A program made the translations under genes and the position numbers. Shown here piece after piece: positions 12,660 to 24,367 of a DNA stretch of 64,000 bases. Source of the DNA: Clitoria ternatea (Eukaryota; Streptophyta; Magnoliopsida; Fabales; Fabaceae); contig CM075669.1 in NCBI GenBank assembly GCA_037962975.1, positions 121,164,501 to 121,228,500 on the forward strand, in the 5' to 3' direction. Every line of letters starts with the position of its first letter. The first letter of the stretch is position 1. Under the pieces are notes generated by a model, which was given only the letters and a program-made list of their open reading frames with translations, was not told the DNA's origin and ran no database searches.

Positions 12660-13400
12660 TAAAAACAGAGTTTTCCGAGTGGAACAAGGGTAAATCCGAG
12701 GGAAATAAGTATGATTCCGAGTGGAATCATGCTGAGAAGGGTTTTCCAAACGATCTGGCTAAAAATCCGATTGAAATTACACTAGAAAGCTATTTTCCGA
12801 CTGAAACAGGTTTGATTCTGAGTGAAAATGAACTAGAAGGCTATTTTCCGACTGAAACAAGTTTGATTCTGAGTGAAAATGAGTTCCTGAGTGAAATCAA
12901 GTATGATTCCGAGTGGAATCAGTATGAAAAGAGTTTCCTGAGTAAAAATAAGATAAGTTCCGAGTGAAACATGAGTTTACCGAGTGAAATTAGTTGAAAA
13001 GGGTTCTGTCTGAATAAGACACATGTGAGTAAAATAAATCTGAGTAAGATAATCCTGATTCCGAGTGGAATCAGGTTGGGAAAGGACTTCTGGGTGAATT
13101 AACTTTATATACCGAATTACATCAAACTGAAAGGAGTTCTCTTAGTGAAAATAACTGTTTGCTGAGTAAAATAAATTGTTTTCCGAGTGAAATCACTGAA
13201 AAGAGTTGTCTGGGTAAAACTAACTGTTTTCTGAGTGAAATATGATGTTTTCTGAGTGAAATCAACTGGGAAGATGCTAACCGTGTGAAAGTAAACTAGG
13301 AAAAGTTATCTGAGTGCAATAAGGTTGTTTACCGAGTGAAAATTTATTCTATCAGAATGAAATACATTCATTTAAGGTTGAATCCGATTGAAATTAAGCA
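12660..13400 (+). repeat. CCGAGTGA array, plus orientation, in the 3' LTR
   Basis: About two dozen copies of CCGAGTGAAA and variants (CTGAGTGAAA, CCGAGTGGAA) spaced 15-40 bases apart. It forms one arm of an inverted pair with 14115-14905. Confidence 0.9.
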
Positions 13401-13888
13401 AATCCGAGTTGTTACAGATGTAACACCAGTCGGATTAGTAGAAGCAGAGCTTGTTATTATTAATTCCATCTTCCATTCATAATTCATCACTAGAAATCAC
13501 ACAGGTACCCATGATTCTTAGTATTTTCAGTCCAACACAGTTCATATCTTTTCACAATTCAACAGAGTATATGCACTTAGTAACAATTATATACATATAT
13601 ACAAATAGTAACAATTAAAGCATTTAATACATACAACACTGAATCTGTCCTGGAAAGGTGAGGAACAAGTTCCTTAACCCTTTCCTTCACTCGGTTTTCC
13701 CACAGTGCACCCAAGAATATACCCCCTTACCTTAATGGAGTTCCTGGAGAAGAAGAAGAGGTTCCCTTTCACTGTCCTGCACCAATTCCGAGTGAAACAT
13801 AAGAGAAAAGAGAGAGAAAGTAACTTGTAGGAAGAAGAATGATGGAGGTGTGTTTCGTGTGTGTGTTCTCTAAGAGTCCTTGTGCTGG

Positions 13889-13896
13889 TTTAAATA
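13889..13896 (-). promoter_or_regulatory. TATA-like box in the element C 3' LTR
   Basis: The minus strand reads TATTTAAA between the two motif arrays, upstream of a CA- and CT-rich leader. The same octamer is at 22235-22242 in the 5' LTR, and a further copy lies about 95 bases upstream in each LTR. Confidence 0.4.
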
Positions 13897-14114
13897 AGGA
13901 GTGGGCTGCTAAGTGGAAAACTAAATGGGGAACAGCTTTTGTGAGTGGCCTGCTAGTGGAGTGTTAATGGAGTGGCAGTGGAGATTTAAATAAGGAGATA
14001 TGCTGAGTCAGTGCCCATTTCTGGCCGCCCACTAGCTATAATACGCATGATTGAATTAAAAATAAGCATTAAAAGACAAAATTGAAGTCAACATGTAAAA
14101 CTGACACTAAATAC

Positions 14115-14905
14115 CGAGTGAAAATTCCACTCGATTAACTACTATGCCGACTGAAATTCTTCTTCCGAGTCAACAAATACAAGGCTCGCTCGGAATTCCT
14201 TTGAAACCGACTCAGGTACTCGGTTTCTCACTCGGTAATATCTGTCCAGACCTAGTCCTCTCTTTCTCAGAGTTTTCACTCGGCAATCCGAGTTTTCATT
14301 CACTCGGTTTAGACCAACTTCTTCAATTATATTTCCAAATTAAGGCTTATTTAAGCCATTACCTCTCGGTTTTGGTCCAGTAGAGTATATCTCACTCGGA
14401 AGAGGGGTCATTCTCATAGACTCACTCGGAAATGGTTCAGCCTCTTACATTTCTCTTGGAATGGCTCAATCTGCCATTTTCCACTCGGTTTCCTAAGCAA
14501 ACACATACGAAACCATTCGGAATCCTTCCCAATTGATTCCACAGCACATTCCAGTCGGTAGGAAGCATCAAATCAACATAAACATAAGTATATATGCATT
14601 CTTTCACTCGGAATGCTTCAATCAGAGGAATTTCCTTCGGAAAAGAAGCATTTGGCAATGTTTGACTCGGAAACGGGCCTTTCTAGGGTGTTTTGACTCA
14701 GAATTTCACCCAGAAGTGGTTCTCTTGAACACACTTCACTCAGAATTTCCTCTCAGGTCAGGAATTCACTCGGTGGTAGCCCTCTCAGTCATGTTTTACT
14801 CGGAAAATGTAACATTACACTCGGAATTTCATTCCTTCACTCGGAATTTCATTCCTTCACTCGGAATTCCTTTCTGTTACTCGGAACAGAGTCCTTTTCA
14901 CTCGA
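14115..14905 (+). repeat. TCACTCGG array (inverted arm) in the 3' LTR
   Basis: The reverse complement of the 12660-13400 motif: TCACTCGGAATTTC-like units. The densest part is at 14815-14890, where the unit TTCATTCCTTCACTCGGAA repeats in tandem. An LTR transcript would contain both arms. Confidence 0.9.
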
Positions 14906-15079
14906 TTTTTGCATAATTTCACTAATGATCCATATAAATTCCATTATTATACACAAAAATGACATTTCTAAGATACCACAGACCATCAACAGGGTATATA
15001 TTGACTTATTCTTACTTACAACTCTCCATAATTCAAAATTTACAAAGGTAAAACTTTTTCTAAAAACAGGGATGTTATA

Positions 15080-15094
15080 TTCTCCTCCCCTTTT
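15080..15094 (-). promoter_or_regulatory. Polypurine tract of element C
   Basis: The minus strand reads AAAAGGGGAGGAGA directly before the 3' LTR. It is the usual primer for plus-strand DNA synthesis in LTR elements. Confidence 0.85.
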
Positions 15095-15119
15095 AGGAAT
15101 TTCGTCCCGAAATTCAAAG

Positions 15120-16436
15120 TTAAAACAATTGAGGGTACAATTCTCTCATTTTCTCCTTAATTTCCCAAGTAGCATCCCCATCATCTGTCCGACTCCAAAC
15201 TACCTTGACCAAAGAGATTTCCTTACCTCTTAGCTGTTTGAGACATCGGTCAACAGTCTTAACTGGTGATGCTTCAAAGGTGAGGTTCTCTTTCAGAACA
15301 AACTGATCAGGACTCAGAACATGATCAGGGCTTGGTGCATATTTACGGAGTTGGGAGACATGAAAGACATTATGAAGGTTTGACAGCTCGGGTGGCAAAG
15401 CAATACGGTAGGCATGAGTTCCTATCTTTTGTAAAATCTGATAGGGTCCTACGTATCCGGGGCTTAACTTCTTGGCCTTCAAAGCTCTTCCTACTCCAGT
15501 GGTAGGGGTAACTTTGAGAAATACATGATCACCCTCTTCAAATTCTAATGGCTTCTGACGTTTGTCGTAGTAACTCTTTTGTCTATCTTGCGAAGCCTTC
15601 ATTGCCATTTGAATCCTTTGGACTTGTTCTGTAGTCTTCTGAACAATCTCTGGTCCAATTATTGTTTTCTCACCCGTCTCATACCAACACAAAGGTGTGC
15701 GGCATTTTCTTCCATATAAAGCTTCATAAGGGGCCATTCTGATGCTAGCATGATAGCTGTTGTTGTAAGTGAACTCAATAAGTGGGAGATATTCTTGCCA
15801 ACTTCCACCATGTTCCAAGACACAAAGACGTAACAGATCTTCAAGAGTCTTGATCGTCCTTTCCAATTGTCCGTCTGTCTGTGGGTGGTATGCGGAACTT
15901 AACTTCAGACGTGTTCCTAGAGCTTGTTGCAGGCTCTTCCAAAACTGTAATGTGAAACGAGGATCTCGATCAGACACAATTGCAGTGGGTGTTCCATGTA
16001 ACCGTACGATTTCCTTGATATAGATCTGGGTGAGTTTCTCTAGGGAATACTTCATATTGACAGGAATGAAGTGAGCGGTCTTTGTTAATCGATCCACGAT
16101 TACCCAAATAGCATCATATCCAGCTGATGTTCTGGGAAGTCCCGTCACGAAGTCCATAGCAATCTCATCCCATTTCCATTCTGGAATATCCAAAGGACGA
16201 AGGGTCCCACTTGGTGGTTGTTGTTCTTCCTTTACCTTCTGACACATCAGGTAAGCTGTTACATACTTAGCGATATCCCTTTTTATTCCTTGCCACCAGA
16301 ATAATTTCTTCAAGTCCTGATACATCTTGGTTGATCCTGGGTGGATACTGTATTTACTTTTGTGTGCTTCATCCAGGATGGATCCTTTAAGATCTGTGTT
16401 GACTGGAATACAGAGTCTCTGTTGATACCTGATCAC
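15120..16436 (-). pseudogene. Element C integrase and chromodomain-like C-terminus
   Basis: A 438-residue open part of the gag-pol frame. The zinc-binding region has H25 and H32, but the first cysteine of the usual CLxCQ is replaced by tyrosine (AYLMCQ), a likely G-to-A change that should damage zinc binding. The catalytic triad D95, D156, E192 keeps the standard spacing (61 and 35 residues). GPYQILQKIG and HNVFHVSQL mark the C-terminal domain. The last 50 residues, with VVW and ATWE, resemble the chromodomain that ends Tekay/Del integrases and is thought to guide insertion. It is separated from RT-RNase H only by a TAG at 16503 in the same frame. Confidence 0.92.
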
Positions 16437-16502
16437 CCCATGTTCATCTTTGCTAAACTCTGAGACTCCTTCTTTTGTCTTTTCTGCTAGATCTTGAAAC
16501 TC

Positions 16503-17603
16503 CTAATCATTGGCTTGAGCTTCTTTGACTTGTTCCAGGAAATCATTAGAAATTCTCAACATTCCAACTATAAGACTTCCCCTTTTTGGTATTACTGCCA
16601 GATTCAAATTGCGAAACTGTTCTATCAATTCTAACTCCTTTGTCATCATATATGATAGGCGTAGGGCCTTTCTGCTAAGTGCGTCAGCCACAACATTTGC
16701 CTTTCCAGGGTGATATCGGAGTTCAAAATCATAATCCTTGATGAATTCCATCCATCTACGTTGTCGCATATTCAACTCTTTCTCGTCGAATAGATACTTC
16801 AAACTTTTATGATCACTGAAGACTTTAAAGTATGTACCATACAAGTAGTGTCTCCAGATTTTCAAGGCAAACACAACTGCAGCTAATTCCAAGTCATGTG
16901 TGGGATAATTAACTTCATGCGTTCTTAGCTGTCTTGAAGCATAAGCAACAACCTTTCTTTCTTGCATTAGGATACATCCTAGTCCTTGTCTTGACGCATC
17001 ACAATACACTTCATATGGCTTGGCAGGATCTGGCAAAATCAAGACAGGTGCACTAGTGAGTCGTTGGCGTAACTCCATAAAACTACTTTTGCATTTGTCA
17101 GTCCATTCAAATGGTTGATCTTTACGAGTCAGCCTAGTTAAAGGTGCTGCAATTCGAGAGAAATTCTCGATGAATCGACGATAATATCCAGCCAGTCCAA
17201 GGAAACTGTGGATTTCCATCACATTCTTGGGTTGTTCCCAATTTAGTACAGCTTCTACCTTTGTAGGATCCACAGCAATTCCTTCCTTAGAAATGACATG
17301 TCCTAAAAATTTCACTTCTGTCAACCAGAATTCACATTTTGAAAACTTGGCGTACAATTGCCTTGCACGCAAAGTATTTAGAACAATTCGGAGATGCTCC
17401 TCGTGTTCCTTATGGCTCTTGGAGTAGACGAGAATATCGTCAATGAATACAACTATGAATTTGTCCAAGTACTCATGGAAGATTCGATTCATGTATCCCA
17501 TAAAGACTGCAGGTGCATTTGTAACTCCAAAGGGCATAACAAGATACTCATAGTGCCCATATCGTGTTCTGAATGCTATTTTAGGTACATCATCTTTCTT
17601 CAC
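16503..17603 (-). pseudogene. Element C reverse transcriptase (C-part) and RNase H
   Basis: A 366-residue open stretch in the same frame as its neighbours. RT motifs are PFGVTNAPAVFM and the catalytic FIDD (residues 53-56, in the YxDD position), followed by KCEFW and FLGHVIS. RNase H follows from about residue 195 (VYCDASRQGLG, DHKSLKYLF, YHPGKANVVADALSR). It copies element RNA into DNA and degrades the RNA strand. It begins after a TGA at 17625 that stands where arginine is usual in KIDLRSGYHQ, and it ends at a TAG. Confidence 0.95.
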
Positions 17604-17624
17604 TCTGATTTGATGATAGCCTGA

Positions 17625-18884
17625 TCACAGATCTATTTTTGAGAAGATAGTGGCTCCTCGTAATTGGTCCATCAAATCATCAATTCTTGGGAGAGAATAT
17701 CGGTTCTTGATCGTAGCTTTATTCAACTGACGATAGTCAACACATAACCGTATACTACCATCCTTCTTTTTGACTAGAAGAACTGGTGCTCCCCAAGGTG
17801 AGACACTGGGTCTAATCATTCCTTTCTCTAAAAGTTCTTCTATTTGTTCTTTAAGTTCACTGAGTTCCTTGGGTGACATTCGGTAAGGAGCAATAGAGAT
17901 TGGTCCTGCACCCGGTATAATGTCAATACTGAACTCAATTTCTCGCTCTGGTGGTAGCTCTAGTATATCATCAGGAAAAACTTCTAGAAATTCCTGAACA
18001 ACAGGAATCTGGTCAATTTGAGGAGTGGCCTTACTTTCAGATTCAGTAAGGATCATGTATAGTTGGACTTCCTTTGCTGGAATTACCTTTTCTGAGCTAA
18101 TAGGACAAAGATCAGTGTTTTGATCACAATAAGATGTAGTAGACCCGAGAGTGATGGATCTATTATGACAATCAATCAGAATATGGTTGGCAGCAAGCCA
18201 ATTCATTCCTAGAACAATATCTAGATCAATCAAAGGCAAACATATCAGATCTACTTGATAAGCTTTCCCTTCGATGTTGAGAGGACATTTCAAACACATG
18301 TAAGAAGGGAAAATGGGCTTATTTACAGCAATCGTGACAATCATCTTATTAGGCAGAGGGGTTGTAGGAAGCTTTAAATGTTTTACACAATTCTCAGATA
18401 TGAAAGAATGAGTGGCTCCAGAATCATATAATACATTTAATAGAGTACTTCCTATAAAGCATGTACCTTGCACAAGATCGTTCTCTTGTGATACTTCCAC
18501 ACTATTCATGGTAAAAACTCTAGCATTTCCTCCTGGTCTTCCAGTAGAGTTATTTCCTGGCCTTCTAGGATTATTGTTCTGATTGAAATTATTGCCGCGG
18601 TGAATATTTTTCATCCTTGGGACATTGTTGGTAGAGGTATTTGCAGTAGATCCTCCACTTCCTTGACCTGTTGGTCGTACTGCCTGTCCTTGAGTTACTT
18701 GTTGTTGGTTATTTTTATTTCTGTACCAACAGTCAGCATCATGATGTCCAATCCATCCACAAATTATGCAGTTTTTACCGCTTTGGTTCTCCTGACCTCT
18801 GGGAGGAATTTGGTTGGCTGAGTAAGGTGGACGAGAGTAGGGTCGATCTACTCGAAAATCTATCCTCTGTTGTCTGTCTGGCAT
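17625..18884 (-). pseudogene. Element C gag zinc knuckle, protease and RT N-part
   Basis: A 419-residue open part of the frame. Residues 39-52 form a CX2CX4HX4C zinc knuckle (CIICGWIGHHDADC) for RNA packaging. A Gly/Asn-rich linker follows, then the aspartic protease with DSGATHSFI (D154) and, near residue 220, a second conserved stretch IVLGMNWL. RT begins around residue 330 (WGAPVLLVKKKDGS, RLCVDYRQLN) and runs into FSKIDL at the TGA. It is joined upstream to gag by the same frame through a TGA at 18921. There is no frameshift between gag and pol, as is typical of this lineage. Confidence 0.93.
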
Positions 18885-18920
18885 ACGTCGTTCTGGCCCA
18901 TGATTAGACGTTCCAGGTCG

Positions 18921-19550
18921 TCATAGATTAGAGGTATTCTCAAAGATGCGGCATCTGTCAACCAAAGTAGTGAATTGTGTAATTTGTTGACAACATATAA
19001 CTTGGCGAATTTCTTGCCGTAATCCTGCTTCAAACTTTGCGCATCTTGACGCTTCTCCCATGTGGGTGTAGTAGGGACAACATTTTTCCAACTCATCAAA
19101 CTTAGCAGCGTACTCCCCAACAGTCATATTGCCTTGTTTCAGATTAAAGAATTCCTGCTCTTTTTGCCTCCTTATATCTTCAGGAAAGTATTTGGCGAGA
19201 AACTCTGTCCTGAATCGTCCCCAAGTGAGGCAGTGTCCCTCAGCTGTTAATCTAATTCTGGCATGAGTCCACCAGTGCTCTGCTTCTCCAACCATCATGA
19301 AGACAGCAAAAGTTACCCTGTCTTTGTCAGAGCATCGCATAGCAGCAAAAATATTTTCAAGATGTTCAATCCATAATTGTGCTCCTTCTGGATCAAAGCC
19401 TCCTTTGAATTGAGTAGGATTATTCCTCTGGAAGTCAGCTAATCCTTGGTTTTGCCTAGTAGAAGAATGAGGTAACTCTTGGCGTTCTATTACCTCCACA
19501 ATTCTGGTAAGAAGATCCTCCATCACATGATCGTTATTTTGGCGTGCCAT
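18921..19550 (-). pseudogene. Element C gag (capsid region)
   Basis: A 209-residue frame with a Retrotrans_gag domain: NPTQFKGGFDPEGAQLWIEH, then AEHWW, FRTEFLAKYFP and YAAKFDELEKCCP. Start chosen: ATG at 19550 (MARQNND), about 170 bases after the primer site, the first ATG of the frame. Gag forms the virus-like particle in the cytoplasm. The frame stops at TGA 18921 and continues in phase after it, so only one base change separates it from the rest of the polyprotein. Confidence 0.93.
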
Positions 19551-19716
19551 TTAGGAATTTGCTGAAAGAATATCAACAAATAGGTTCAGGGTATATGTTA
19601 TGTGGAGTATTCCACATAGGATATTTAGTCTTAGGAGTGTTATGGACTGTTCAATATTTCTATCAGAGTACGTGGAAACCTAATGGTCCACTCCCCAAGC
19701 TTAATGAATCGACTAT

Positions 19717-19728
19717 GCTCTGATACCA
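19717..19728 (-). promoter_or_regulatory. Primer-binding site of element C
   Basis: The minus strand reads TGGTATCAGAGC, the classic site for initiator tRNA-Met, four bases after the 5' LTR. Confidence 0.95.
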
Positions 19729-21009
19729 CCAATGTAACACCCTCGGTTAGATAAGACAATTCCTTCTGTAGGTTCATCCTATTTAACTGAGAGTGTTAAC
19801 AATTTTTTTAGAAAAAATGAATTTTTTTTTAAAATAAAATAATGGCATATCAGTGGAAGCAATATTATATAGATCACATAGTCATTCACAAACTGCAAGT
19901 AATTGTACTCTTAACAGAATGGGGCACGCAGGCACCCTTAAATATTATACAGTCATCCGTCAATATTCAGCTACTTATATTCTATTTAAGGAGCGTTCTC
20001 ATTTGGTTCAGCATATTGTTGTTCTTTATACTCAGGTTCTTGATTTCCTAATTCCTCTGAAAATTGTCAACAGTAAGGGTGAGTATAACCCAAGACCCTG
20101 ATTGGTTAATCCGGTGCGGACATAATCCAGTTAACATATAATATCACATAAATCATATAATTAACATATTCATAAATATAACAATCAAATATGCTGTAAT
20201 GAAATGCATGAGTTTGGATTTATTATGATTTATCTATGGTTAAGTCTCATGATGCATGTGGGCCCAATAAATTGTTTCATCTTCTTCTCATTCTTTGGAA
20301 TATCACCATTCCAATCTAGAGCGATCAGGGTCCGCCCAAGTTCCATATGGTACAAATGAACTCATTGGTTCTCATCATTGATTTAAATGTTTTTTTTTGG
20401 AACTTGGATCCCTACGATCATAGTTACACTCTGTCATTTAGTCAAAGTACACTAGAATTGCATCGTCTCACCCGGCTATCAGGCGCGACTCTGATGCCAT
20501 TGGGTTGCCGTTCCAGTTGTACTCCCAAGATTCTTCATGGAGATCGAACGTGAGTGTCCTCCACTGTACCAAGTGTATGCTCTAGAGGTTTTTCTTCTTC
20601 AAAAATATTTTCATGATGCGAAATGCATTTATTTTATCAATTGATTCCTTGGGTATCTTATGTGTTTCCAGTCTCATCATATCATTCCCAAGTTCTTTGA
20701 ATTCCATCAATTATTTAAACATTGTAAGATATTCGTTTATTATTCTAGAAATATGTCTATTATAACTTGGTTAAAATTATATTTTGTATAAAGAGTAAAA
20801 TAATATATTCTTTATGTAATTACTCATAATTAAGACGTTAACAATGTTAATAACAATAATACTAACAATAATAATAACAATATTAAGATTGATGATAATT
20901 AGAATAATAATAATAATAGAATAAGAATGATAATAATAATTATAACTTTCCAATAATTTAAAAAGTATTAAAGAATAGTTTCTAAATGAAAATCCAAGTG
21001 AAAAACATT

Positions 21010-21760
21010 AAAAACAGAGTTTTCCGAGTGGAACAAGGGTAAATCCGAGTGAAATAAGTATGATTCCGAGTGGAATCATGCTGAGAAGGGTTTTCCAAAC
21101 GATCTGGCTAAAAATTCGATTGAAATTACACTGGAAAGCTATTTTCTGACTGAAACAGGTTTGATTCTGAGTGAAAATGAACTGGAAGGCTGTTTTCTGA
21201 CTGAAACAAGTTTGATTCTGAGTGAAAATGAGTTCCTGAGTGAAATCAAGTATGATTCCGAGTGGAATCAGTATGAAAAGAGTTTCCTGAGTAAAAATAA
21301 GATAAGTTCCGAGTGAAACATGAGTTTACCGAGTGAAATTAGTTGAAAAGGGTTCTGTCTGAATAAGACACATGCGAGTAAAATAAATCCGAGTAAGATA
21401 ATCCTGATTCCAAGTGGAATCAGGTTGGGAAAGGTCTTCTGGGTGAATTAACTTTATATACCGAATTACATCAAACTGAAAGGAGTTCTCTTAGTGAAAA
21501 TAACTGTTTGCTGAGTAAAATAAATTGTTTTCCGAGTGAAATCACTGAAAAGAGTTGTCTGGGTAAAACTAACTGTTTTCTGAGTGAAATATGATGTTTT
21601 CCGAGTGAAATCAACTGGGAAGATGCTGACCGTGTGAAAGTAAACTAGGAAAAGTTATCCGAGTGCAATAAGGTTGTTTACCGAGTGAAAATTTATTCTA
21701 TCAGAATGAAATACATTCATTTAAGGTTGAATCCGATTGAAATTAAGCAAATCCGAGTTG
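21010..21760 (+). repeat. CCGAGTGA array, plus orientation, in the 5' LTR
   Basis: Homologous to 12660-13400, with several motif copies differing by C/T at the CG position (CCGAGTG and CTGAGTG). Confidence 0.9.
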
Positions 21761-22449
21761 TTACAGATGTAACACCAGTCGGATTAGTAGAAGAGCTTGT
21801 TATTATTAATTCCATCTTCCATTCATAATTCATCACTGGAAATCACACAGGTACCCATGATTCTTAGTATTTTCAGTCCAACACAGTTCATATCTTTTCA
21901 CAATTCAACAGAGTATATACACTTAGTAACAAATATATACATATATACAAATAGTAACAATTAAAGCATTTAATACATACAACACTGAATCTGTCCTGGA
22001 AAGGTGAGGAACAAGTTCCTTAACCCTTTCCTTCACTCGGTTTTCCCACAGAGCACCCAAGAATATACCCCCTTACCTTAATGGAGTTCCTGGAGAAGAA
22101 GAAGAGGTTCCCTTTCACTGTCCTGCACCAATTCTGAGTGAAACAGAAGAGAAAAGAGAGAGAAAGTAACTTGTAGGAAGAAGAATGATGGAGGTGTGTT
22201 TCGTGTGTGTGTTCTCTAAGAGTCCTTGTGCCGGTTTAAATAAGGAGTGGGCTGCTAAGTGGAAAACTAAATGGGGAACAGCTTTTGTGAGTGGGCTGCT
22301 AGTAGAGTGTTAATGGAGTGGCAGTGGAGATTTAAATAAGGAGATATGCTGAGTCAGTGCCCATTTCTGGCCGCCCACTAGCTATAATGCGCATGATTGA
22401 ATTAAAAATAAGCATTAAAAGACAAAATTGAAGTCAACACGCAAAACTG

Positions 22450-23300
22450 ACACTGAATATCGAGTGAAAATTCCACTCGATTAACTACTATGCCGACTGG
22501 AATTCTTCTTCCGAGTCAACAAATACAAGGCTCGCTCGGAATTCCTTTGAAACCGACTCAGGTACTCGGTTTCTCACTCGGTAATATCTGTCCAGACCGA
22601 GTCCTCTCTTTCTCAGAGTTTTCACTCGGCAATCCGAGTCTTCATTCACTCGGTTTAGACCAACTTCTTCAATTATATTTCCAAATTAAGGCGTATTTAA
22701 GCCATTACCTCTCGGTTTTGGTCCAGTAGAGTATATCTTACTCGGAAGAGGGGTCATTCTCATAGACTCACTCGGAAATGGTTCAGCCTCTTACATTTCT
22801 CTCGGAATGGCTCAATCTGCCATTTTCCACTCGGTTTCCTAAGCAAACACATACGAAACCATTCAGAATCCTTCCCAATTGATTCCACAGCACATTCCAG
22901 TCGGTAGGAAGCATCAAATCAACATAAACATAAGTATATATACATTCTTTCACTCGGAATGCTTCAATCAGAGGAATTTCCTTCGAAAAAGAAGCATTTA
23001 GCAATGTTTGACTCGGAAACGGGCCTTTCTAGGGTGTTTTGACTTGGAATTTCACCCAGAAGTGGTTCTCTTGAACACACTTCACTCAGAATTGCCTCTC
23101 AGGTCAGGACTCCACTCGGTGGTAGCCCTCTCAGTCATGTTTTACTCGAAAAACGTAACGTTACACTCGGAATTTCATTCCTTCACTCGGAATTTCATTC
23201 CTTCACTCAGAATTTCATTCCTTCACTCGGAATTTCATTCCTTCACTCGGAATTCCTCTCTGTTACTCGGAACAGAGTCCTTTTCACTCGGTTTTTGCAT
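22450..23300 (+). repeat. TCACTCGG inverted arm in the 5' LTR
   Basis: Homologous to 14115-14905 but longer: the 19-base unit near 23165-23250 is present in about four to five tandem copies, against about two or three in the other LTR. Confidence 0.9.
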
Positions 23301-23465
23301 AATTTCACTAATGATCCATATAAAGTCCGTTATTATGCACAAAAATGACATTTCTGAGATACCACAGACCATCAACAGGGTATATATTGACTTATTCTTA
23401 CTTACAACTCTCCATAATTCAAAATTTACAAAGGTAAAACGTTTTCTAAAAATAGGGATGTTACA

Positions 23466-23470
23466 CGTGT
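23466..23470. repeat. Target-site duplication of element C, right copy
   Basis: CGTGT, identical to 11364-11368. Confidence 0.95.
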
Positions 23471-24367
23471 GAGCCACAGTCTCTAACACAGGTAATGTAC
23501 TAGCTCTTTTTGTGTTAAGCCTTTGTTGTATTCAAAGTACAGAGTCTTTGGTTTGTAATTATGGCCTCTGCTGTAGAGAGAGTATAGAGTCTTTGTTTCT
23601 ACCATCGTTTGAAGCTGGTGTCTCTATTCCCCAACCTACATTGGCATTTCGTGGCTTGCTTCTTTGTCTTTGTCAAGGTAAGTTCTTTCTGAATTTAGTT
23701 CATCAATTAATTTTTGCATTGCAGCAATCTGTTCCTTTTTGGTTTCCAACTCCTTAGCACTTTTAGCAATTTTTTTAGAATAAAGTGTTGACCATACTAA
23801 TTAAATTATTTTTCATTTGAATGGAATTAAAAGGTTTCTGGCTTGTCACTTACATTTATTTTGATTGATTAATTCCATAGATCAGTGTCTTATGGTATAA
23901 ATCCAAAAAATACTTGAATTATTATATTAAAATTGAATTTGCTATGAACATGCTCAAGTGGATGGGTTTTATGTTGTATCCATATGCATAAATAGCATTC
24001 AATTTTAAGGTTTCTCTTGTTTGTTTTTGAAGAATTAAAGAGTGTCATTAGATAGAATGGTATAAGATTTATCTGTGCAACCAACTGGTTCTGTTGCCTC
24101 CATTTTATTGCTGAAATTAAAGTCAATGGTGAGGGTGTCCAAATCTAATTTTAAATCTAATTTAAGATAGACAGAAAAAAGAAAAAAGAACTCAGTTTGT
24201 TATCAAATGTAACATGTGGATTCTTATATAATGAATACATGTGTTTAATGGAAAGGCTAAGAGTAAAAGATAAAGTTAATTAATCATAATGTCATTATAA
24301 TTTATATGACAATAGAACCTTAATTATCATTGAAGAGTGTAATTTAGTAGTACACTGAACAGAAGCA
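23471..24367. other. Noncoding sequence right of element C, possibly CACTA3 interior
   Basis: Continuous with 11363 before element C inserted. It contains a consensus splice donor on the plus strand (CAAGGTAAGT near 23675-23684). On the minus strand, about 23700-23795, a short lysine- and glutamate-rich coiled-coil-like reading occurs (LKKIAKSAKELETKK). Neither can be tied to a known gene. No CACTA right end is seen. Confidence 0.35.

Larger units (their letters stand above)
11369..15079 (-). mobile_element. 3' LTR of element C
   Basis: A 3711-bp direct repeat of 19733-23465. On the plus strand it opens TGTAACACCCTCGG and closes GGATGTTATA; the final CA of the partner LTR has become TA here. 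It contains an AAT-rich low-complexity run (12481-12600), two opposed CCGAGTGA arrays and a TATA-like box. Open frames such as 11491-11750 and 14144-14383 recur in the other LTR simply because the LTR is duplicated; they match no protein. Confidence 0.95.
11369..23465 (-). mobile_element. Complete Ty3/gypsy Tekay/Del-like retrotransposon (element C)
   Basis: A 12.1-kb element with LTRs at 11369-15079 and 19733-23465, a primer site at 19717-19728, a polypurine tract at 15080-15094 and CGTGT duplications on both sides. It encodes one gag-pol frame from 19550 to 15120: gag, zinc knuckle, PR, RT, RNase H, IN and a chromodomain-like end. This order and the IN sequence fit the Tekay/Del chromoviruses. 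The frame is never shifted but contains three stops (at 18921, 17625 and 16503), each one C-to-T change from a sense codon. The LTRs are nearly identical (about four differences over the first 280 bases after 11490 compared with 19842), so insertion is recent. It landed in CACTA3. Confidence 0.95.
19733..23465 (-). mobile_element. 5' LTR of element C
   Basis: A 3733-bp partner of 11369-15079. It keeps the intact TG...CA termini (TGTAACACCC to GATGTTACA on the plus strand). It differs mainly by scattered transitions, a shorter T-run near 19824 and two extra copies of the TTCATTCCTTCACTCGGAA unit near 23165-23250. It would drive transcription of gag-pol leftward; a TATTTAAA box is at 22235-22242. 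Confidence 0.95.

Noticed and set aside
12660..13400. Regularly spaced short repeats resembling a CRISPR array
   Set aside because: Repeats are only about 8 bases, spacing is irregular, copies are degenerate, and the setting is a plant LTR.
14533..14916. A 127-codon plus-strand frame in the element C LTR
   Set aside because: Its repeats come from the TCACTCGG array; the partner LTR has a differently broken version.
19717..19728. tRNA-like match
   Set aside because: It is only the primer site complementary to the tRNA 3' end; no cloverleaf sequence surrounds it.
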